DNA from: Deinandra increscens subsp. villosa
Taxonomy: Eukaryota; Streptophyta; Magnoliopsida; Asterales; Asteraceae
DNA length: 64,000 nt
Direction of reading: 5' to 3'
Assembly: GCA_039602395.1 (NCBI GenBank)
Contig: JBCNJP010000003.1
Location: 68,669,917-68,733,916 of the forward strand
Both the position numbers and the translations under genes were made by a program. How positions within the stretch are numbered: the first letter of the stretch is position 1; each line of letters starts with the position of its first letter. Shown in pieces: positions 56,851 to 64,000 of this stretch. The notes beneath the pieces were generated by a model, which saw only the letters and a list, made by a program, of their open reading frames with translations, was not told the DNA's origin and ran no database searches.

Positions 56851-57315
56851 TGTAGAGGCTAGATTATGAGGCTTGTAATATTAAATAAGTTGGGCTGGGC
56901 TTAGAGGGTTTCATTAGAATCATAGGCTAGTTTGCTATTGTATTTAGGCTAGTTTATGATTGGGTTTGGGTTTACTATTGGGTTTATGATCCATAAGGGG
57001 CCCAATAGTAAACCCATTGGGGTGCCTATATAAACCCCACTTGACCTCCTCATTAGGGGCTGCGATTTTATGATTGAGAGGAGAGCTAAGGAGGTGTTTA
57101 TGATCGTAATCATAAACTAGAGAGAGAGTTCAAGTTTACGATTTCTTGTTTTGTACTCGACAAGGTTTCTTGTGTGCAAAAATCAAGTTTTTAGCGTTTA
57201 ATCATCGTATTCTTCGTGTTTCTTCTCTTCTCTATCTTAAATCAATCACCTACGAGGATTCCGCACTCGTTTATGATTAAAATATCGTGATTAATTGTTG
57301 ATTCCGGACCTACAA
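56851..57315 (+). repeat. 5' LTR of K copy 3
   Basis: 465 bp, TG...CA, with perfect 15-bp inverted arms GGGTTTACTATTGGG (56968-56982) and CCCAATAGTAAACCC (57001-57015). A TATA box CTATATAAA starts at 57026, only about 10 bases further. Confidence 0.92.
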
Positions 57316-57317
57316 TT

Positions 57318-57330
57318 GGTATCAGAGCCA
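57318..57330 (+). promoter_or_regulatory. Primer-binding site of K copy 3
   Basis: TGGTATCAGAGCC, two bases after the LTR, complementary to initiator tRNA-Met. Confidence 0.9.
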
Positions 57331-57891
57331 AGAAACGAGTGTTTCGAGGTTCTCACGATATTGGATTCAAGCTATTTTTTCTGGAAAAAGTTTTGGTTTT
57401 TGAAGATTTGAAGCTGCTGGAGGTGTTTCCGATTGGTTCTGCTGCTGTTCTTCGTGTTTACGACTTTTTTTCTGGGTTTCTTTGAGTGTTTACGACTGCA
57501 TTGCTTGAAGATCTTCATCGGAATCACGTTTACGACTTCAAGATGAGATTTTTAAGTGTTTACGATTCGTTTCAGTCGGAAATAGAGTGTTTACGATCTG
57601 CTGGGATCGGAATCGGAGTTTACGACATTTTCTTATCGGTTCGAGTGTTTACGATCCATCACGATCGGATTCGGTATTTACGATCCTGTTCGATCGGAAT
57701 CGAGAGTTTACGATCAGGAGTTTACGATCCGGTGTTAACTCAATCGTAATCAAGTGTTTACAACCGGCCAGGTTGTCAAAAATCGTAAACGGGTGTTTAC
57801 GATCGGAAATAGGGTTTTCAATCGGAAACAGATTTTGCCGTTTTTGCCGATTTTTTGAAATTTTCAGAAGCTGCATATCTAAAGAAAGAAA
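57331..57891 (+). promoter_or_regulatory. K copy 3 leader with GTTTACGA array
   Basis: Ten exact GTTTACGA words between 57455 and 57815, spaced about 20 to 60 bases, many followed by TCGGAATCG-like sequence, with a few one-base variants. Short frames here are unlikely to be coding. Confidence 0.78.
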
Positions 57892-59818
57892 ATGAGTTCG
57901 GTTGAGAACAAGGATGATTTCGCATCTGAAGTTGACAATACTGAGATATGCCCCAATCCTACTTGTGCTCGTATAATTCCTGGACTTAGACAAATATGTA
58001 AAAATTATGAGATAGAATTGTTTGAGATTAAGTGTGAAAGGAGCTCTTTTTAGGGTAGATGGCTAAAGAATGAGGAGAAGGTTAAAGCACAAAAGCTAGA
58101 CATAGTAAAATATCAAAAACTGGCAACTGAGAAAACTCTCCTGTATGACAATGCTAAGTTAGATATAGCTGAGCTTAGGAATCAGGTAGATGAGATCACA
58201 CATAAGTACAATGAGTTGCAAGTTAAATTTGATATGAATCAAATGAGAAGCAAAAGAATGCTCGACGCTGGAAAGGAATTGTCACTTGCTGTTGTAACTG
58301 GCCAAGTTGGGAAAGATAAAACGGGGTTTGGGTCAAAAAAAGTCTGATAAGTCTCTGTCTGCGAACAGCATCATTCCTCCACCAGTTCCCAGAGACATTA
58401 TAGGAATACTTCTTAGTGAGGATCAAGTTGAACGAACCAAATCTGATTATAAAGAAGCTACTCCTCCTATTGATAGTGTCTTGATTGGAACTACACCATT
58501 GACTCAAGAGGAAATAGACAACGAGGCAAACATGACATATGGTGAAGGGAGAATAGAGGACGTATCAAGAGATGATGCTGAGTGCCAGGAGTATAACAGA
58601 TGTCATAGCTCTAAGTCTGATGATGCTGGGATAGAGTTGAAACCATACCCTAAAATTGAAACCCCATGCTTCAAAGTAATTGACGAAGTCAAAAGGGAAA
58701 AGGTGATCTTGACGACACGGCCTGAGGGGAAGATCTTTATGACATCTGGATCAATGTTTGACCAAGAACCAGATGTAGGATATGAATTACCATCCTTCTC
58801 CTCCAAGTTCAAGGGTATAACCGATGGAGTGATAAGTGAACCTAAAGTTGAGAGGCCAAAGATCACCATCAAGCATCCAAGTATGAAACAAACAGCTGCA
58901 GTGAAGAATGAAAAACTCAAGGGAGTAGCTGTGTCTCCCTTTTCTTCAGTTGGATCATGCAGTTGCCGTTGTAATTGCAAGAATGGTGCTTCAACGTCAA
59001 AGAATCAAGGAAGCATAAAGACAGTAAAGACAGGTTCGACACAGGCTTCGACAAACCAGCAGAAAGTCAAATCTGAAGCTGTTGTCAAAACAAAGAAGCA
59101 GACACAAGGCAAGCCAGCTCCATATCAGCCACCAAAGACAAATGGGTACACGTCTGACTTCTATCTAAAGAAGCAGACTTGCTTTAATTGTGGCATCGCT
59201 GGTCATATTGCTAGAAACTGTCTTTATCGCCCCTATGAACCCTATTTTCCGAAAAGTCAAATGGTTTCATCTCAGGAGTCTGTAAAGTCTAATCCAATGA
59301 TGGTGCAAACACCTAAGGCAAGGAGGACTGTTGCTCCTAAGGTTAAACCTTCTGATCAACATTGGGGCGCTGCCAAAGCTGAAAGAAAATCTATAAATCA
59401 AAACAACAGTTTTCCAAGTAACAAAAATTTCCAAAAACAGGTGAAGAAACCATTTTCAAAACAACCAAAGTCTGAAAAACCCAAGGTTACTCCTCCCAAG
59501 GTAACTAAACCTGTTTTGAAAAATGATTCTAAAATGAAGAAGGTTGAAATACCTAAAGTCACAACTCCAAAGGTGACTAAAACAAAAACTGTTTTGAAAA
59601 ATGAATCTAAAACGAAGAAGGTTGAAATACCTAAAGTCACAACTCCAAAAGTGACTAAAACAAATATTAAATCACCTGGAACTTGGAAACCAAAAATCAA
59701 GGCAGCTCCATCACAACTTCCTGATTTCTCAAAGGGGATGTTCTTACAAGAAGTATCCTTTATTGATTCCTCAGGTGTACCCAGAAAAACAATGGTCTGG
59801 GTACCAATGGCTAACTAA
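57892..59818 (+). pseudogene. K family Gag-like ORF, copy 3
   Basis: ATG 57892 opens the same protein as copies 1 and 2. A TAG at 58051-58053 (codon 54) and an extra base in the A-run at 58335-58341 break it. From there to 59818 the frame is open for about 500 codons and keeps the Cys cluster, the zinc knuckle CFNCGIAGHIARNC, the Lys-rich repeats and a terminus reading MVWVPMAN. No capsid or pol domains are present. Confidence 0.78.
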
Positions 59819-59942
59819 TCTCTCACTCTGTGCAGGAACGATCAAGGAGGATTATCACTAACGTTTTTATTACTAATTTGTTTGTTGATAAGTGATTATT
59901 CCAGGAAAAGTTTAGGAGACATATCTTCATGTCATGTCAAGT

Positions 59943-60660
59943 ACAATCTCCTCAAACGGAGAAGGAGATCAACCAAATGGCTTCGATCCCATTTGCTTCT
60001 GCTATATGCTCAATTATGTATACCATGCTCTGCACTCGACCGGATGTCTCGTTTGTGTTGAGCTTGACAAGTCGGTACGAACAGAGTCCTGGTCTAGCTC
60101 ACTGGACTGCTGTAAAGAACATCCTGAAATACCTTAGAAACATAAGTGAGATGTTTTTTGTATATGGAGGAACTGGTGAGCTCGTTATAAAGTGTTACAC
60201 CGATGCTAGTTTTCAGACTGACCGAGATGACTCTCGCTCGCAGTCCGGATACATATTCACCCTCAATGGAGGTGTTGTTTCATTGTGTAGTTCCAAACAG
60301 CCAGTAGTGTATGATTCCACTACTGAATCTGAATACATAGCGGCCTCAGAAGCTGCCAAGGAAGCAGTGTCATTTAAGAAGTTCATCACTGATCTCGATG
60401 TGGATGTTAACCTAGTAGCTTATTGCGATGCAGGTTGGCTTGGAAAAACCTAGGGTAGACGATCCATAACTGGTTATCTATTTCTTTTGGGGGCACACGG
60501 ATATCTTGGAAGTTCACGAACAGTCAGTTGTGTTTCGTTCCTCTGCTGAAGTCTAGTACCGCGTCATGGCTACCTATCTAAGTCATCTTTTGTGGGTTTG
60601 ATGGTTACTTGATGAATTAGAGACACTTATGCATGAATCTACATGTGACAACTGCCAAAT
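59943..60660 (+). pseudogene. Chimeric copia RT-RNase H remnant
   Basis: The first part (59950-60410) is the end of copia RT and RNase H: SIMYTMLCTRPDVSFVLSLTSRY, CYTDASFQTDRDDSRSQSGY, TESEYIAASEAAKEAV. At about 60415 the frame passes, without a stop, into a second RNase H start from another copia lineage (AYCDAGWLGKT, then RRSITGYLFLLG), which decays after the TAG at 60451. The continuation RSSAE..YRVMATYLSHLLW follows at about 60540. Two different RNase H copies are thus joined head to tail. Confidence 0.75.
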
Positions 60661-60960
60661 TTCCAAGTTAACATCGTTAACCACTTCCGTTACTTTTGTT
60701 AGTAGCTCTGTTATCTATTACGTTTCATGTTAGTGTCACGTACATTTACATTACAGAGTCTGTCCCGACCGTTGGTTGATCAAACATATAAACACAAGAT
60801 AAATGATCATAACATAATTAACTTATATTAATTGAATTTAGGATATTATGTATTAATTGTTGTTAGTGCTATTGTAAATCATGCTTTTTGTACGTAAGTT
60901 GATTATATGTGCCTACATGATAATTAGAAATTACCGACTACTTTTTATGTGCTAAAACAA
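60661..60960. other. AT-rich tract, nothing identified
   Basis: No ORF, repeat or element end is visible. Confidence 0.6.
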
Positions 60961-63357
60961 GTTGAAAACACTTCATGATGTTCCTAGGCCCTTTATTTAT
61001 CAAGCTTTCGGTTTGAATTCCTTTTTCCCCATGGCCAAAAATTTCACCAAATTCATGGACTTCTGTTGTAATTTACGCATAAGAGGATTAGGAGGGCCAT
61101 TTAGAAAAATTACTCTAAACAAATCAGCCCTAAACCTACCTCATCTCCTCTCAAATTCGTGGCCCCCTCCCTCTTCCCCTTTTTCACGATCGAACTCTCT
61201 CCCTCCCTCTCCTAAATTTCGACAGCCCCAAAACAAAAGCAATCCCCCCTTTTTCTTCGATTTCAAGCAAAGTTTAGAGGATCCAAGGGTTTCTACGAGA
61301 ACAAGCAACTTTAGGAAGGCCTCCCTCCATCTCGATTTCGTTTCTACGTATCCAAGGTAAGATTCATCTAGGTCTTACTATTATTTTGCAAAGCTTGATT
61401 TCTAACAGAATCTGTCAGAAACTGTGTGCATCTTGCACGAGTCATAACTCGACCATCATTTATTCAATGACCATGATTATCTTCCATATGATAGATATGT
61501 GTCTTAGATTTATTTTGGTTACTAGTACACATTCTAATTCCACCATCTGGTCACTTAACTTTCTGCTACAAAATATGCGTGCAAATCTGTCAAATGTTAG
61601 GGTCGTGAACTGTAGATTGTTCAAGCTTGATATCTCGGTTTTAGTAATGGATTATAAAATAAAAATTGGTGCTAATATTATAAATTAAATTTCTGGAGAG
61701 TTTGAAAATTTAACTCGAATTTTTGGTCAAGATATAAACCTTCAAAGTCAACATGTATGTTTTACTTAAACAGCTACAATGTAAAAACTTTGTAAACTTC
61801 TAAAGGCCATAACTTGGCCAATTTTTATCCAATGAAACATAATTCTAGTGTCATATGAAAGACAATTTTATTAAATTTATGTTGGCTACTCGCACACTCT
61901 CTAACAACTCTGTTTGCTCAGTTAATTTTATGACACAAGATACGTGTGCAAGTCTGTCCAGTTTCTAAATCCATGACTTATTGTAAATTTTTTACCATGT
62001 TGCATACGTACTATGTATTAGTGTTCTAAATGAAACATGTATGGCATACATAGAAAATATGATCTGAAAAGTTTAGTGATAAAACTCAGTGTATTGAATG
62101 AGTTGGAGGTAGTTAAAGTCATCATGCATAGTTTCACTTAACAGCTACAGTCTGAAATTTTTGTCAACTACACAACATCATAACTCACTCAATATTTATC
62201 CAAAGTGAGTAAATCTTTTTTCAAAACAAATTTTAATGTCTTAGCTTTAATATGGGTACAATTAGGTACCCTGAGACATCTGTTTGGATACTGAACCTAG
62301 GGTAGCAAGATCAGTGTGCAAACATGTCCTTTCTCGGACTTACCATTTTGTATGACAACTTTGAGCATACTACTATGTGATTTGATTTCTGGTTTCTACA
62401 TGAAATATGTTTAGATTTTTGTAATGTATGCAACTGTAAAATTTCATGACTTAATTCACGGTTTAGGTCAGATTATGGGTTAGACTTTCCGAGCGTTGAT
62501 TCTAGTGCTAGTAGTGCTTTTTGTGTATGCATGTACTATGTGTATTGCCATGTAAATTGTTGTGCTCATGCATATATGGTCAAAAATATAACATGTTAAA
62601 CGTATATGATCAACCATCGTGTCCTGGGTCAGTGTGTCGGGCGTACGCCCTTGCTTGCCAAGCTTGCTAAGTTGATTAGGCAACATAGAACTATTTGTTA
62701 TGACATAACGTTTCGGCCTAGTGGCACTCATATCTATTCGTTAGCACGTCCATCATATTAGGTCGTGCCCAACCCCGACGCACTTGGTTCAAGTGCAGCT
62801 TGTAATAGTGCATCCCTAGGTGAGTTACACAACCTTTACGTTATATCCGAATTTGGATAGTAACACACGAACCCGTTACATTCGGTTTTGAATGTCAACG
62901 AACTTAAACGGTTAAAGTAGGTTAAAGTATAAATCCTATATATATCACATGAATTGCTAAGATTGCTAAACACAAAAGTCCTTACTAATCGAACCATTCA
63001 TATTTATAGTGAGGGGATATTGAGTAGTACTACTGGGGATTGATAACCCCCGCTCAGCGGGCAGCCGGGCACGAGATGCACCTCCTAACCGGTGGTCGGA
63101 CTGAGTACAATGTCAGCTTAACTTACCATGATCAAGTAGACGCGGGGAAGGAAAATAAGCGTAAGGACGAAGTCCTACACTATTTAGTTAGCTTTGGTTG
63201 CGAACATCTTAGTAACATGAAAACTAGGCTCGCTACCTACGATATGGATTGTATCGTTAACTACTAAACTAAGACGAATAAAAACTGTTGTATTCGAAAC
63301 CGCATAACTATAGTTGTAATAGTATGTGTGCTTTTGTGAACTCACCAACTTTAGGTT
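60961..63357 (+). repeat. Probable partial Ty3/gypsy LTR, interrupted by K-like copy 4
   Basis: The tract has the composition of long Tekay-like LTRs: a C/T-rich stretch (61140-61260) with a possible donor CCAAGGTAAG, long noncoding AT-rich sequence, and near its end GTGAACTCACCAAC, comparable to CGACTCACCAAC in element 2's LTR. No second copy exists in the window, so family and borders are not proven. Small frames in it are not supported as genes. Confidence 0.45.
61430..62375 (+). repeat. Three degenerate repeats of about 360 bp
   Basis: Units begin near 61437, 61802 and 62165. Each has CATAACT..(C/G)..CAAT..TTATCCAA or a similar start, then about 150 bases later GCGTGCAAATCTGTC / CGTGTGCAAGTCTGTC / GTGTGCAAACATGTC. 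Divergence between units is high. Confidence 0.65.
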
Positions 63358-64000
63358 TGTTGGGCTATACATTTGAGGCATGAACATTAGATGTGGGCTT
63401 ACTTGTTAATGGGCTTAGTGTTCACGATTGGGCTTAGAAGGGATTACGATTTAGAGCTTAGTGGGTCGGTCTTCAATGTGTTTACTATTTGGCTTAGGGT
63501 TTTATAATGGGTACTATATAAACCCATAGTGTTTATGATTCACCTAGCTTTTGGGATTACGATTTTGGCTTTCTCTCATTGTATACGATCGGTTTCATTA
63601 GCTCAAGAAAGTTTGTGTTTCATTCAAGATTTGATCTTTGTTGTTTGTCACTTCATCAAATCTCTTTCATCTACTTTCTTCTTGAATCAATCACTTACGA
63701 GGATTCCGCACTCGTTTGTGATATCAATATAGTGTTTTGGTAGATTTTCTGGACCAACAATTGGTATCAGAGCCAAGAATCACTGATTCGAGGTTCTCAT
63801 GGTATTGGATTCGAGTATTTCTGGAAAAAGGTTCGTGTTTTGAAGGTTTAAAGTTGTTTCTCGGGTTTACGATCGCTGCTGCTGTTCTTGGGTGTTCTCG
63901 ATAGCTTTCTGGGTTTTTCACGGGTTTACGACTGCAAGTTCTTGAAGATCGGAAACACGTTTACGACATAAAGCTTCAATTTTTATCTGTTTACAATCCG
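63358..64000 (+). mobile_element. K-like copy 4, left end only
   Basis: LTR 63358-63759 (402 bp) starts TGTTGGGC and ends GGACCAACA, like the 3' LTR of K copy 1. The primer-binding site TGGTATCAGAGCC is at 63762-63774, followed by a leader with several GTTTACGA words. It runs out of the window before any ORF. The LTR 5' half differs from K copies 1-3, so it may be a sister family. Confidence 0.75.

Larger units (their letters stand above)
56851..59942 (+). mobile_element. Family K copy 3, truncated at its right end
   Basis: 5' LTR 56851-57315, primer-binding site 57318-57330, leader, and Gag-like ORF 57892-59818, then about 120 bp of 3' region that ends abruptly after GTCAAGTA. Most of the 3' region and the 3' LTR are missing. 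It is inverted relative to copy 2, with 803 bp of copia B between them. Confidence 0.85.

Noticed and set aside
60962..61360. 132-residue Pro/Ser-rich frame
   Set aside because: Composition follows a C/T-rich untranslated-looking tract with a possible splice donor; no domain is visible and it lies in a probable LTR.
1..64000. A host cellular gene or a new defence-type system
   Set aside because: Every substantial frame is explained by LTR element or hAT content, or lacks support. The unusual pieces are element-borne accessory genes and cis structures, not a host operon or gene cluster.

Overview
The window is plant nuclear DNA made almost entirely of nested transposable elements. I see no host protein-coding gene, no rRNA gene and no true tRNA gene. 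The Ty3/gypsy LTRs opening TGTAACACC, chromodomain polyproteins, SIRE-like copia Gag fragments and a Tat-type element with an antisense gene point to a eudicot. I suspect Asteraceae, from the general look of the families only. A run of exactly 500 N (40217-40716) is an assembly gap.

Left block (795-27542). A Tekay-like Ty3/gypsy element on the minus strand (element 1) is bounded by the 5-bp target duplication CAGAC. Two later insertions split it. One is a pol-less copia derivative (family K copy 1, 6447-12049, duplication CCATA). The other is a second, plus-strand Tekay-like element (element 2, 12834-24913) with long LTRs, an extra ORF before gag, and a broken gag-pol. Element 2 has no target duplication; one deletion that also removed the start of element 1's gag would explain this.

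Middle block (27548-50448). Decayed copia fragments come first, then a minus-strand copia (A). It is interrupted by an Athila-related non-autonomous element (element 3, 30930-46293, duplication ATATG). Element 3 is interrupted by a hAT-like DNA transposon (35219-43850, 8-bp duplication TGAAGGAT), which holds a SINE-like segment. The hAT in turn holds a deleted minus-strand Tat-lineage element (element 4, 36029-43208). Element 4 carries, antisense to its pol, an apparently spliced gene with three GT-AG introns. A second minus-strand copia (B), with gag remains but no pol, follows.

Right block (50449-64000). Two further K copies in opposite orientation (50449-56047 minus; 56851-59942 plus) interrupt copia B and form an inverted repeat with arms of about 3.1 kb. 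Then come a chimeric copia RNase H remnant, an LTR-like tract with three units of about 360 bp, and the start of a fourth K-like element (63358 to the end).

The most interesting signals are these. Perfect inverted repeats lie just upstream of the TATA box in four LTR families. Family K lacks a capsid region and pol but keeps one long ORF, with a leader full of GTTTACGA words. An exact 86-bp internal segment was copied into one K LTR. An intron-bearing gene sits antisense in element 4.
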